Made by a program: the position numbers and the translations under genes. 47,192 bases of DNA from Lentisphaerota bacterium (lineage in GTDB: Bacteria; Verrucomicrobiota; Lentisphaeria; Victivallales; Victivallaceae), in the NCBI GenBank assembly GCA_015061725.1, contig SUVX01000021.1, forward strand, positions 1-47,192, given 5' to 3'. Under the pieces are notes generated by a model, which was not told the DNA's origin, did not search any database, and saw nothing but the letters and a program-made list of their open reading frames with translations. Positions 24,699-32,099 of this stretch are shown here, one piece after another. Each line of letters starts with the position of its first letter. Positions within the stretch are counted from its first letter, which is position 1.

Positions 24699-25589
24699 GG
24701 AACAGCGCGATATTTTTTTGAAAAGACCGCTGGTCCATTCTTTGAGAGAGAATCGTTCGATTTCTTCAAAACCGAGGGCGGTAAAGACTTCGCTTACGCC
24801 GTCAAATTCGGCATTGAGGATACCTGCAAGAGCAAGATACTTACCGGGTTTGACCCAGGTGACGATATTTTTGCTGTACGCTTTGAGCAGATGTCCGAGG
24901 ATATTGGCGCAGACAAGATCGTATCCTGCGGGATCTCCGGCATAGTTTTCTGCGTTGCCGACTTCGGGAACGATGTTGTCAAGATTATTCATTGCAATAT
25001 TTTCTTTTGACACGCGTACGGCATCCGGATCAAAGTCAAAGGCATCGATTTTTTTATATCCGCGCAGACCGGCGGCGATAGCGAGGATGCCGGAACCGCT
25101 TCCGGCATCAAGCATGCTTTCAATGCCGGGCGTCCCTGCCAGACGGTCAATGACTTTAAGGCAATAAAAGGTCGTCGCATGCTGACCTGTACCGAAACTC
25201 ATGCCCGGATCAATGGTCAGAACAGCCTGACCCGGTTTGGTTTCAGCCGTTTCCCAGCTGGGACGGACGATCAGGGTGTCTGAAATTTCAAGCGGTTTAA
25301 AAAATTTCTTCCACGCTTCTGCCCATTCAGCTTTTGCAAGTTCGTAGATTTCCCCTGCCTCAAGTTCCGCACCGAATTCAAGCCACAAAGGGAGATTTTC
25401 TTTGACACGATTGAGATTTTCTTCAGCAAGTTCTTTTGTCAGAGAATAGACCGTGTGGATGAAAGTTCCGTCTTCGCGGTTTTCAAAACTGCTGAAATCA
25501 AGTTCCAGTCCTGCAAGAAGTTCGGGAGCAAGGTCAAAGGATTCTGAGTCGTCTTCAAGGTGAAAGCAATAGAGAATATCGTTGTTCAT
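24693..25589 (-). CDS. prmA: Ribosomal protein L11 methyltransferase PrmA
   Basis: This enzyme methylates amino groups of ribosomal protein L11 using S-adenosylmethionine. IDPGMSFGTGQHATT is the diagnostic PrmA signature, followed by the SAM site MLDAGSGSGILAIAA and DFDPDAVRVSKENI. VCANILGHLL matches the NPPY-equivalent N-I-L motif of PrmA. Length (298 residues) fits. The ATG overlaps the stop of the MerR-like gene (ATGA), so they share a transcript. The last codons and the stop lie in the tail of a repeat element, so the C-terminal residues KKISRCSR may have been replaced by repeat sequence. Confidence 0.92.
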   Translation of the reverse strand: MNNDILYCFHLEDDSESFDLAPELLAGLELDFSSFENREDGTFIHTVYSLTKELAEENLNRVKENLPLWLEFGAELEAGEIYELAKAEWAEAWKKFFKPLEISDTLIVRPSWETAETKPGQAVLTIDPGMSFGTGQHATTFYCLKVIDRLAGTPGIESMLDAGSGSGILAIAAGLRGYKKIDAFDFDPDAVRVSKENIAMNNLDNIVPEVGNAENYAGDPAGYDLVCANILGHLLKAYSKNIVTWVKPGKYLALAGILNAEFDGVSEVFTALGFEEIERFSLKEWTSGLFKKISRCSR

Positions 25590-26611
25590 TTCTGTTTTTC
25601 CTCAATTTTAGCGGACTGAACGGGAGTGTTGTTTTGTTTTTTGTTATCTTTGATTTTCTTTTCAAGAGTTTTATTCTGTTTTTCAAGAGCCGCATTTTTA
25701 CGGTTCAAATCAGCATTTTTCTGCTGAAGAATATTGTATTTCTCTTGAGAATCTGCAAGTTTTTTCTCCATGGAAGAAATCATTTTGACAGCGGCGGCAA
25801 GTTCATTTTTCAGCCGGGCGTTTTCCTGTGTCCGGAATGAAAGTTCTTTTTCCAGACGGCGGAATTCTTTTTCGCGGCGTTGTTCAGCCAGTTCAAGTTT
25901 TTTCAGAACTTTGTCGAACTGTTTGCGCTGGGCAGTCATCTTCTCCTGAAGCGCGGCAACGGCTTTGGTCCCGGAGACTCCGGCAGACTCCACTTTTGCT
26001 GCCATCATCTTAAACTCTTTTTGGGTGTTCTGACGGAGAAGCTGCGTTTCTTCTTTAGAGGCAGCAAGGCGCATTTCCAGAGTTTTTGAGGATTCTTTGA
26101 GCGTCAAAAGTTGTCCGAGCAGCAGAAGCGTGGCGCAGGCGGCTCCGAGGAGCAGAACCAGCAGCACAGCAACCAGCAGGAATCCCCGGCGGCGGATATG
26201 ATCCTGCGCCCGGGCATGTTTTTCCAGATCCTGACCGCAGCGTTCAAAAGCCTGCTGCAAAGCCTGAAGAACATCCGGAGCAGGGAGAGACGGCAGATTT
26301 TCCGCATTTTCAGGGACCTGAGTTTCTGTGTTTTCTTCCGGTTCATCTGAGATTGTGGAAATTTCAGGACGGATGGCACATTTTGCAGCAAGTTCTTTTT
26401 CAAGTTCAGCAATGCTCTGTCCTTTATCTTTTGAAGCGCTGATGATTTGGAGGACATCCAGAGAAGCTTCGGTATAAACTTTTCTCCTGCCTCTGATTTC
26501 AAAGTCGATATAGCGGTCAAATTTTTTAAGCCAGTCATTGATGGTTGTCCGCGGGACGTTCAGTTTTGCCGCAAGATCACTTACTGAATAAAAGTTGTTC
26601 TGATTTTCCAT
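25586..26611 (-). CDS. MerR-like HTH protein with membrane helix and coiled coil
   Basis: A 341-residue protein with unusual architecture. Residues 7-60 look like a MerR/excisionase HTH (YSVSDLAAKLNVPRTTINDW, then RGRRKVYTEASLDVL). Residues 65-140 are a linker with an acidic, Pro-rich stretch. Residues 143-167 are a strong membrane helix (GFLLVAVLLVLLLGAACATL). Residues 168-335 are a long Lys/Glu/Gln coiled coil with a Lys-rich end. The topology suggests a DNA-binding head joined to an anchored coiled coil, somewhat like chromosome-anchoring proteins; that is inference. It is the first gene of the operon with prmA. The promoter TTGAAA-17-TATTTT lies at 26658-26686, and AGGAAC precedes the ATG. 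Confidence 0.8.
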   Translation of the reverse strand: MENQNNFYSVSDLAAKLNVPRTTINDWLKKFDRYIDFEIRGRRKVYTEASLDVLQIISASKDKGQSIAELEKELAAKCAIRPEISTISDEPEENTETQVPENAENLPSLPAPDVLQALQQAFERCGQDLEKHARAQDHIRRRGFLLVAVLLVLLLGAACATLLLLGQLLTLKESSKTLEMRLAASKEETQLLRQNTQKEFKMMAAKVESAGVSGTKAVAALQEKMTAQRKQFDKVLKKLELAEQRREKEFRRLEKELSFRTQENARLKNELAAAVKMISSMEKKLADSQEKYNILQQKNADLNRKNAALEKQNKTLEKKIKDNKKQNNTPVQSAKIEEKQK

Positions 26612-26657
26612 GTGTTTTTGTTCCTGCTTTAGTTGAAATTTTATTTTTCACATATAT

Positions 26658-26686
26658 AAAATACCTCATGTTTTGCAGGATTTCAA
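26658..26686 (-). promoter_or_regulatory. Promoter of MerR-like gene and prmA
   Basis: Minus strand TTGAAA (26681-26686), 17-bp spacer, TATTTT (26658-26663). Confidence 0.65.
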
Positions 26687-26705
26687 AAAAAAGTACAAGG
26701 AATAC

Positions 26706-26734
26706 TGGAATAATTTTTTATAAAGGGTTATATT
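26706..26734 (+). promoter_or_regulatory. Possible promoter of the HTH-uppP-proC operon
   Basis: TATATT (26729-26734) has a good -10 match. The hexamer 17 bp upstream, TGGAAT (26706-26711), is a poor -35. An activator may be needed. Confidence 0.45.
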
Positions 26735-26801
26735 ATTTGCAGGTATCGGGTATTCTGTTTGAAAAATCAATCAGAAAAGACAGACAAATAGAGGACGATT
26801 C

Positions 26802-27674
26802 ATGATAAAATCACCGATTGCAAATACTCTCGGAGAAGAAATCCGGCACTGCATGCGGCAGAGAAAGATAACTCAGCGTGTCATGGCTGAGAAGATTTTT
26901 GTCAGTGTCAATGTTTTGTCGCAGATGTTGAAGGGATTGGTTCTTTTTAACGGTGAGCAGCTTGAAACTGTTGTCAGCCTGCTGCGGCCGGAGCCGTCTG
27001 AGGCAGACCGGTGGCGGAAAATGAGTGAGGCTCTCCGGAATGGTTTGAGCAGCAGTTCTCAGGGAGGAAATACCCATTGGCGCTCTTTGCGCGAGAGCAG
27101 AGGATTGACACTTCCCTCTCTTTCAAACCTGACAGGATTGATGACTTCGCGCTTGAAATATATTGAGAGTGTCGGTGCTGACGCTCCGACTTCAGAAGAA
27201 AACGACATTCTCCGCAAGGTGTATGTGTTGTCGGATTCCGACCGCGAGACCGGAGATACTCTTTTTTCTCTGGCAGACAATGAACTGCCTCTGGTTTATC
27301 TTGATGATTTGCGGTCGTTTGAACGCAATACTCCTCTTGCCGATCTGGTTGCAAGATGTGCCCGGGAAAAGGCTGTTTGGGAGATTTTTTATTCCGGACC
27401 GACTTGTGTTGTTCTGGCTGATTGCCGTCAGTTGCAGATGAATTTTCCGGGATTTGCTTTTCTTGTTGTTGCAGAACAGACTAAATCAAATTCTCATTTG
27501 CTTGAACTCTGCCTCGACCGCAAGGAGAATTTCTTTTTGCGTGAACGCTGCAACGGTAAATGGTGTCCTGCAAAATTTCTGCGTTCAGATGCAGTTTGCG
27601 TGTCTCCGAAATGGCGTTTGCCGATATTGGATTTAGTGATTAAACCCTTTGATTTAACTTTGGGAGTTTTGTAA
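26802..27674 (+). CDS. Protein with two XRE-like helix-turn-helix segments, unknown function
   Basis: A 290-residue cytoplasmic protein. Residues about 8-60 (IRHCMRQRKITQRVMAEKIF, then VNVLSQMLKG) and about 92-140 (WRSLRESRGLTLPSLSNLTG, then SRLKYIES) both read as XRE/lambda-repressor-type HTH units. The C-terminal 140 residues have no recognised domain but contain several Cys and an even hydrophobic pattern. An AGAGGA site precedes the ATG. The next gene starts directly after its stop codon (TAA then ATG). It may regulate this operon; that is inference. Confidence 0.75.
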   Translation: MIKSPIANTLGEEIRHCMRQRKITQRVMAEKIFVSVNVLSQMLKGLVLFNGEQLETVVSLLRPEPSEADRWRKMSEALRNGLSSSSQGGNTHWRSLRESRGLTLPSLSNLTGLMTSRLKYIESVGADAPTSEENDILRKVYVLSDSDRETGDTLFSLADNELPLVYLDDLRSFERNTPLADLVARCAREKAVWEIFYSGPTCVVLADCRQLQMNFPGFAFLVVAEQTKSNSHLLELCLDRKENFFLRERCNGKWCPAKFLRSDAVCVSPKWRLPILDLVIKPFDLTLGVL

Positions 27675-27923
27675 ATGAGTTTACCCGGTTCTGGTTGTTG
27701 CTGTGGAATAATTGCCGGAATGTTTTTGGCTGTGCTTATTGCCGTAGTTGGAACGATTGCTGTTTATTGCTGGCTGAAGCCCGAAGCCCGCAAAAGCGGT
27801 ATATCATCCGTTGAAAGAGTTTGGAATAATGTCAAGTCAGGCGGCGATAAATTGATTATGCAGGCAAAGGATGTGAAAACACCGCAGATTCCGGAGCCTG
27901 AATTGAAAATAAAGATTGATTGA
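27675..27923 (+). CDS. Small single-pass membrane protein
   Basis: An 82-residue protein. The N-terminus GSGCCCG precedes a membrane helix at about residues 14-34 (IIAGMFLAVLIAVVGTIAVY). A hydrophilic tail follows, ending in a Pro-rich PQIPEPELKIKID. It starts immediately after the HTH gene stop with no spacer, which suggests coupled translation. Its stop overlaps the uppP ribosome site. No family is recognised. Confidence 0.7.
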   Translation: MSLPGSGCCCGIIAGMFLAVLIAVVGTIAVYCWLKPEARKSGISSVERVWNNVKSGGDKLIMQAKDVKTPQIPEPELKIKID

Positions 27924-27933
27924 GGAGTGGTTG

Positions 27934-28737
27934 ATGGCTTCTTTTTGGCAGATTTTATTCATGGCCGTATTACAGGGCGTAACCGAGTTTTTGCCCGTCA
28001 GTTCTTCCGGACACCTGGTTATAGCCGGAGAATTATTCGGATATAATCCTGAAAAGGTTTTTTCTCTCGGCGTATTCATGCATGCCGGATCGTTTTTTGC
28101 AATTGTGATTTTTTACTTCAAACTGCTGTTGGGATTTTTGAAAAAAGATCAGCTGCATTTGATGTTGATGATTGTTCTCAGCTCAGTTCCTGCGGGAATT
28201 GCCGGAGTTCTGCTGATGAAAACCAACTGGGCTGAACGGCTTTTTTCAGATCCGGTTGTGACCGGAATGGCATTTCTTGTGACCGGAGCCGTTTTGCGTC
28301 TGACTTCAAAAGAAAAACTTGTACCCGATCAGGAAAAGACTGTCGGTGTCAAAGAAATTTCATGGAAGCAGGCTTTGATTGTGGGAGTTGTGCAGATGTT
28401 TGCTCTTCTCCCCGGAATTTCACGTTCCGGCAGTACGATCTCCGCCGGATTGTTCTGCGGAATCAAACGCGAAGATGCCGCAGCTTTTTCGTTTCTTCTG
28501 GCTCTGCCGGCTGTCGGCGGAGCAACTTTGCTTGAACTGCTTTCAATGAGTGGAGAAAGCGGTGCTTTCAATTGTCCTGTGTGGCAGATTATTTGTTCTG
28601 TCGTATTTTCTTTTCTTGTGAGTTTGGGCGCATTGACATGTGTCGTTAAAATTGTGAAAAAAAGTAAACTTTCGGTTTTTTCATGGTATTTGTTTGCTCT
28701 CGGAGCAGCGGTTCTTGTCTGGCAGATCGCCTTTTAA
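27934..28737 (+). CDS. uppP: Undecaprenyl-diphosphatase UppP (BacA)
   Basis: This inner-membrane phosphatase recycles undecaprenyl diphosphate for cell-wall and polysaccharide synthesis. The two signature motifs are complete: LQGVTEFLPVSSSGHLVIAG near residue 15 and LLPGISRSGSTISAGLFCG near residue 170. About eight membrane helices are visible. The start at 27934 is chosen because GAGGAG lies at 27922-27927, 6 nt upstream; a TTG at 27916 is less likely. Length about 267 residues fits. Confidence 0.95.
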   Translation: MASFWQILFMAVLQGVTEFLPVSSSGHLVIAGELFGYNPEKVFSLGVFMHAGSFFAIVIFYFKLLLGFLKKDQLHLMLMIVLSSVPAGIAGVLLMKTNWAERLFSDPVVTGMAFLVTGAVLRLTSKEKLVPDQEKTVGVKEISWKQALIVGVVQMFALLPGISRSGSTISAGLFCGIKREDAAAFSFLLALPAVGGATLLELLSMSGESGAFNCPVWQIICSVVFSFLVSLGALTCVVKIVKKSKLSVFSWYLFALGAAVLVWQIAF

Positions 28738-28753
28738 AACGGAGTAATTTAAA

Positions 28754-29545
28754 ATGAGTAAAATTTTTTTTCTCGGAGCCGGAAAAATGGCAACAGCCAT
28801 TGCCGGTGGTTTGGTCAAATCCGGACTTTACAAGTCCTGTGAACTGGCGGCTTTTGATGTCAGCCCTGTTGCCGGAGAAAATTTCACCCGTGAAACCGGC
28901 GTGAAAGTTTCCTCTCTTGAAGATATTGTAAACGCTGAAGCTGTTCTTCTTGCCGTAAAGCCCCAGATGCTTTTTCAGGCTTTGGCTCCGCTTCAGGGAA
29001 AACTTTCCGGCAAATTGATTATTTCCATTGTCGCAGGCGTTAAAATCAAACAGATTGCTGAATTTGTCAATTCTGAAAGAATCGTCCGTGTTATGCCCAA
29101 TACGCCCGCTTTGGTGGGGGAGGGGGCTTCTGCCTACGCTCCCGGTGCCGGGGCTTCTGCTGAAGATGCCGCGCTTGTCGGTAAAATTCTTGAAGCTGTC
29201 GGAGTTGCTTATCAGGTCAAAGAAAGTGATCTTGATGCAGTAACCGGTTTATCCGGCAGCGGACCGGCTTATGTTTTTGAGTTCATTCAGGCGCTTGCAG
29301 ACGGCGGTGTTGCCGAAGGTCTTGCGCGTGATGTTGCCGTGAAACTTGCCGCGCAGACTCTTCTCGGAGCTGCCAAAATGGTTCTGACAACCGGCAAGCA
29401 CCCCATTGAACTTTGTGATGCCGTGACCAGTCCCGCAGGAACAACCTCCAGAGGTTTGGAACTTTTAGCTGAACGCGCGTTCCACGCTGCCGCCATGCAG
29501 GCGGTTCGTGCCGCTGCGGCGCGTTCCAGAGAATTGGGTAAGTAA
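28754..29545 (+). CDS. proC: Pyrroline-5-carboxylate reductase ProC
   Basis: The last step of proline synthesis: NAD(P)H reduction of pyrroline-5-carboxylate. The nucleotide site is FLGAGKMATAIAGGLVKSG. VMPNTPALVGEGASAY and the C-terminal signature DAVTGLSGSGPAYVFEFIQA, followed by SPAGTTSRGLELL, are family hallmarks. Length 263 residues is typical. CGGAG precedes the ATG. The gene follows uppP by 16 bp and is followed by the CE15-like gene after 3 bp. Confidence 0.95.
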   Translation: MSKIFFLGAGKMATAIAGGLVKSGLYKSCELAAFDVSPVAGENFTRETGVKVSSLEDIVNAEAVLLAVKPQMLFQALAPLQGKLSGKLIISIVAGVKIKQIAEFVNSERIVRVMPNTPALVGEGASAYAPGAGASAEDAALVGKILEAVGVAYQVKESDLDAVTGLSGSGPAYVFEFIQALADGGVAEGLARDVAVKLAAQTLLGAAKMVLTTGKHPIELCDAVTSPAGTTSRGLELLAERAFHAAAMQAVRAAAARSRELGK

Positions 29546-29548
29546 CAA

Positions 29549-30871
29549 GTGAACACTCTTCCGTCATATATTCAAAAGGCTTGTGAGATTCAATCTCAGG
29601 TCGGCGAAGACCGTGAAAAATTTGCGGAAATTTTTGAAGAAATTTATCCGCATACCACCAATTTTGACCGTGAGAATATTCCCTCTTTTTCTCTGCCTTC
29701 TCCGTTGAAACGTGCTGACGGAAGTTTCGTAACCTCTGCTTCTGAATGGATGTCCCGCCGCCGTCCTGAAATCCTGCAATTGTTCAAAGATGAAATTTAC
29801 GGCGAACAGCTGCCCCGTCCGGATGAGATGCGTTTTGAACTTCTCTCCTGCAAAGAGGGCGTGTTAAACGGACTTGCCCGCCGTCAGGAGGTCAGAATCC
29901 ATTGTGCCATGCAGAACGGTAAAAGTTTTTCATTTGATCTGCTTTTGTATCTGCCTCTTGAAGTCAAGAAACCTGTCCCCTGTTTCTTCGGACTTAATTT
30001 CAAAGGCAATCACGGTTGCACTGACGAAACGGATGTTTTGAAAACGCCCGTCTGTTTCAATAACGGAAATGTCAATGTCGTTACCCGTGTGACGCCTGAA
30101 TTTTTTGAAGAAACTTCCCGCGGAATCCAGTCTTACCGCTGGTGTTTTGAAGAAGTCATCAAGCGTGGGTATGCAACTGCTACAATTTGTTACGAAGATA
30201 TTTTTCCGGATGTGCCGGACGGTTGGCAGGACAGTTGTCTTTCGCTTTTCGGAGACTTTGACGGATTTTACGGTGCTCATGAAAAATATTCCGCCATCGG
30301 CGCCTGGGCTTGGGGAATCTCCCGCGCTCTGGATTATCTTGAAACTGTTCCTGAAATCGATTCTCAGAAACTTCTGCTTCACGGACACTCCCGCCTCGGT
30401 AAAACTGCTCTCTGGGCGGGCGCTCTGGATCAGCGTTGTCAGCTTGTTATATCCAACGATTCCGGCTGTCTTGGCGCAGCATTATCGCACCGTATGTTCG
30501 GAGAAAACTTTTTTATTCTCGTGAATTACCGTCCGCACTGGTTCGTGAAAAATGCCCGCAAATACATCAATAAAGAGTATGAAATGCCCTTTGATCAGCA
30601 TTTTCTGCTTTCTCTGATTGCTCCGCGTCTGCTTGCTGTTGCCAGCGCAACTTCAGATTCCGGTGCTGATCCCGAAGGCGAGTTTTTAAGTGCAGTTCAT
30701 TCAGGCAGTGTTTATGCGCTTTTCGGTTCCAATGGGCTTGAATGTGAACTTATGCCCCCCCCGGATACCTTTGTGACCGGAGATATCTCCTATCACATCC
30801 GGACCGGCAGGCACAATCAGATGCCGGAGGACTGGGCGCATTATCTTGAAATTACTGATAAATATTTTTAA
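29549..30871 (+). CDS. CE15-like glucuronoyl esterase (alpha/beta-hydrolase), apparently cytoplasmic
   Basis: A 440-residue hydrolase. The nucleophile elbow LLHGHSRLGKTALWAGAL contains the G-x-S-R-x-G-K motif of glucuronoyl methylesterases (CE15). FFGLNFKGNHG matches the oxyanion region, AIGAWAWGISRALDYLE precedes the elbow as in CE15, SNDSGCLGAAL follows it, and HIRTGRHNQMPEDW near the C-terminus supplies the catalytic His region. Most described members are secreted, but no signal peptide is visible. The start is GTG, 3 bp after the proC stop, with only a weak ribosome site, so translation is probably coupled. Its presence in an operon with uppP and proC is unusual. The substrate is uncertain. 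Confidence 0.8.
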   Translation: MNTLPSYIQKACEIQSQVGEDREKFAEIFEEIYPHTTNFDRENIPSFSLPSPLKRADGSFVTSASEWMSRRRPEILQLFKDEIYGEQLPRPDEMRFELLSCKEGVLNGLARRQEVRIHCAMQNGKSFSFDLLLYLPLEVKKPVPCFFGLNFKGNHGCTDETDVLKTPVCFNNGNVNVVTRVTPEFFEETSRGIQSYRWCFEEVIKRGYATATICYEDIFPDVPDGWQDSCLSLFGDFDGFYGAHEKYSAIGAWAWGISRALDYLETVPEIDSQKLLLHGHSRLGKTALWAGALDQRCQLVISNDSGCLGAALSHRMFGENFFILVNYRPHWFVKNARKYINKEYEMPFDQHFLLSLIAPRLLAVASATSDSGADPEGEFLSAVHSGSVYALFGSNGLECELMPPPDTFVTGDISYHIRTGRHNQMPEDWAHYLEITDKYF

Positions 30872-30883
30872 CAGGAGGTTGTG

Positions 30884-31297
30884 ATGAAGCGTTTGATTCT
30901 CTTTTTGTTCGTTTTCTTTGCCGCAATCAGTTTATTTGCCGGTAACCGAAAAGTTTATCGCGATTCCTCCGGCAGAATTCAGAGTTCCGCGACAACTCAT
31001 GGCAACCGCACCGTTTATCGCGATTCCTCCGGCAGAATTCAGAGTACCGCCACAACGCATGGCAATCGCACCGTTTATCGCGATTCCTCCGGCAGGATTC
31101 AGGGGACTGCGACCGTTCAGGGCAACCGTACCGTTTATCGTGACGCCTCCGGCAGGATTCAAAGTTCTGCGACAACTCACGGCAACCGCACTGTTTACCG
31201 CGATTCCACCGGACGCATCAAAGCTACCGGTACTCAAAATGGTAATCAAACCGTTTACCGCGACTCCTCCGGCAAAATCCGCTTTTTTTCCAGGTGA
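30884..31297 (+). CDS. Secreted protein made of six 20-residue repeats
   Basis: The signal peptide KRLILFLFVFFAAISLFA is followed by six units of about 20 residues with consensus GNRTVYRDSSGRIQSSATTH, ending at KIRFFSR. No other domain is present (137 residues). ATG at 30884 is chosen because AGGAGG (30873-30878) lies 5 nt upstream; a GTG one codon earlier also fits. The repeats alternate YRD and SGRI, reminiscent of the Y-D-x-x-G-R repeats of YD/Rhs-type beta structures, although each unit is shorter. It is the last gene of the 26.8-31.3 kb operon. Function is unknown. Confidence 0.78.
   Translation: MKRLILFLFVFFAAISLFAGNRKVYRDSSGRIQSSATTHGNRTVYRDSSGRIQSTATTHGNRTVYRDSSGRIQGTATVQGNRTVYRDASGRIQSSATTHGNRTVYRDSTGRIKATGTQNGNQTVYRDSSGKIRFFSR
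30953..31276 (+). repeat. 60-bp tandem repeat within coding sequence
   Basis: The period is exactly 60 bp for at least five copies, with CGATTCCTCCGGCAG at 30961, 31021 and 31081 and variants at 31141, 31201 and 31261. Copies differ mostly at synonymous sites in the first half of the unit and by amino acid in the SSATTH segment. Confidence 0.9.
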
Positions 31298-31326
31298 AAA
31301 AAAGCTTGGCAAAAAAAGCCAGGTAG

Positions 31327-31371
31327 CGGTCGGGTGCGTTGCCCGACCGTTTAAGGGAAGTGTCCCTTAAA
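31327..31371. terminator. Two adjacent perfect stem-loops after the repeat-protein gene
   Basis: CGGTCGGG and CCCGACCG (31327-31334, 31342-31349) form an 8-bp stem with a 7-nt loop. TTTAAGGGA and TCCCTTAAA (31350-31358, 31363-31371) form a 9-bp stem with a 4-nt loop. No long T run follows, so they may act as an mRNA 3' barrier rather than a classical terminator. Confidence 0.5.
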
Positions 31372-31447
31372 AATCCCTCACAGACTTGCCCGTGGGTACG
31401 GCGGCTGGCTCTTCGAGCCTCGCCACCGGAGTTTTTTGCTGGTTTTA

Positions 31448-31793
31448 CCCCTGCGGCAACTTTTCGCCCGAGCCATACCAAACTGCGGCAGGCAAACCCG
31501 CGGGGTATACCGTGGCGCCCCATTTTTGTCCATTTGGTCCATCTGGTCCACTTGGTCCATTGGCAAGCGTCACGCCCCCGCAACACGCATACCGCCGCCG
31601 CTATCAAGTTGCCTTGCATACCCCTGCGGCAACTTTTCGCCCGAGCCATACCAAACTGCGGCAGGCAAACCCGCGGGGTATATCGTGACGCCCCATTTTT
31701 GTCCATTTGGTCCATCTGGTCCACTTGGTCCATTGGCAAGCGTCACGCCCCCGCAACACGCATACCGCCGTTGCTATCAAGTTGCCTTGCATA
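31448..31793. repeat. Two tandem 173-bp repeats, each with a 9-bp minisatellite
   Basis: Units 31448-31620 and 31621-31793 are nearly identical. Each holds four 9-bp units at 31528-31563 and 31701-31736: GTCCATTTG, GTCCATCTG, GTCCACTTG, GTCCATTGG. The start of a third unit (CCCCTGCGGTAAATCTGCGC) follows at 31794 and diverges. No convincing gene occupies 31298-32099; open frames there only translate the repeats. Confidence 0.88.
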
Positions 31794-31822
31794 CCCCTGC
31801 GGTAAATCTGCGCCCAAATTCT

Positions 31823-31917
31823 GAATAACCGCTGCAGTTTGCTATACCCAGCGGGCGGCGCTTATGAGAATTATGAGAATTATGAGAATTATGAGAGTTG
31901 CTGTTGGGGCGCCGATG
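31823..31917. repeat. 9-bp minisatellite cassette, ATGAGAATT unit
   Basis: Three ATGAGAATT units and one ATGAGAGTT occupy 31864-31899. Left flanks are GAATAACCGCTGCAGTTTGC and GCGGGCGGCG (31851-31860); the right flank is GGGGCGCCGATG (31906-31917). The flanks match those of the cassette at 2169-2271, whose repeat unit is unrelated. Confidence 0.78.
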
Positions 31918-31928
31918 AGCAATAATTA

Positions 31929-32095
31929 CCCCTGCGGCAACTTTTCGCCCGAGCCATACCAAACTGCGGCAGGCAAACCCTCGGGGTATATCGTGACGCC
32001 CCATTTTTTGTCCATTTGGTCCATCAGGTCCACTTGGTCCATTGGCAAGCGTCACGCCCCCGCAACACGCATACCGCCGCCGCCATCCGGCAAGC
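31929..32095. repeat. Third copy of the 173-bp repeat
   Basis: This copy has the same start (CCCCTGCGGCAACTTTTCGC) and the same GTCCAT 9-bp units at 32010-32045, with one unit changed to GTCCATCAG. It diverges after CATACCGCCGCCG, next to the nadE stop codon. Confidence 0.85.
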
Positions 32096-32099
32096 GGTC

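Noticed and set aside
30953..31276. Possible CRISPR array
   Set aside because: The 60-bp period is a coding tandem repeat with no separate spacers and lies in frame in a signal-peptide protein.
31336..31828. Several open frames on both strands with WTK, MDQ or GPL triplet repeats
   Set aside because: They are translations of 9-bp intergenic repeats in different frames. No frame is favoured, none has a ribosome site, and they overlap each other.
31528..32045. 9-bp arrays as CRISPR or iteron origin
   Set aside because: Units are too short for CRISPR. No replication initiator gene or DnaA-box cluster accompanies them, so an origin is not supported.
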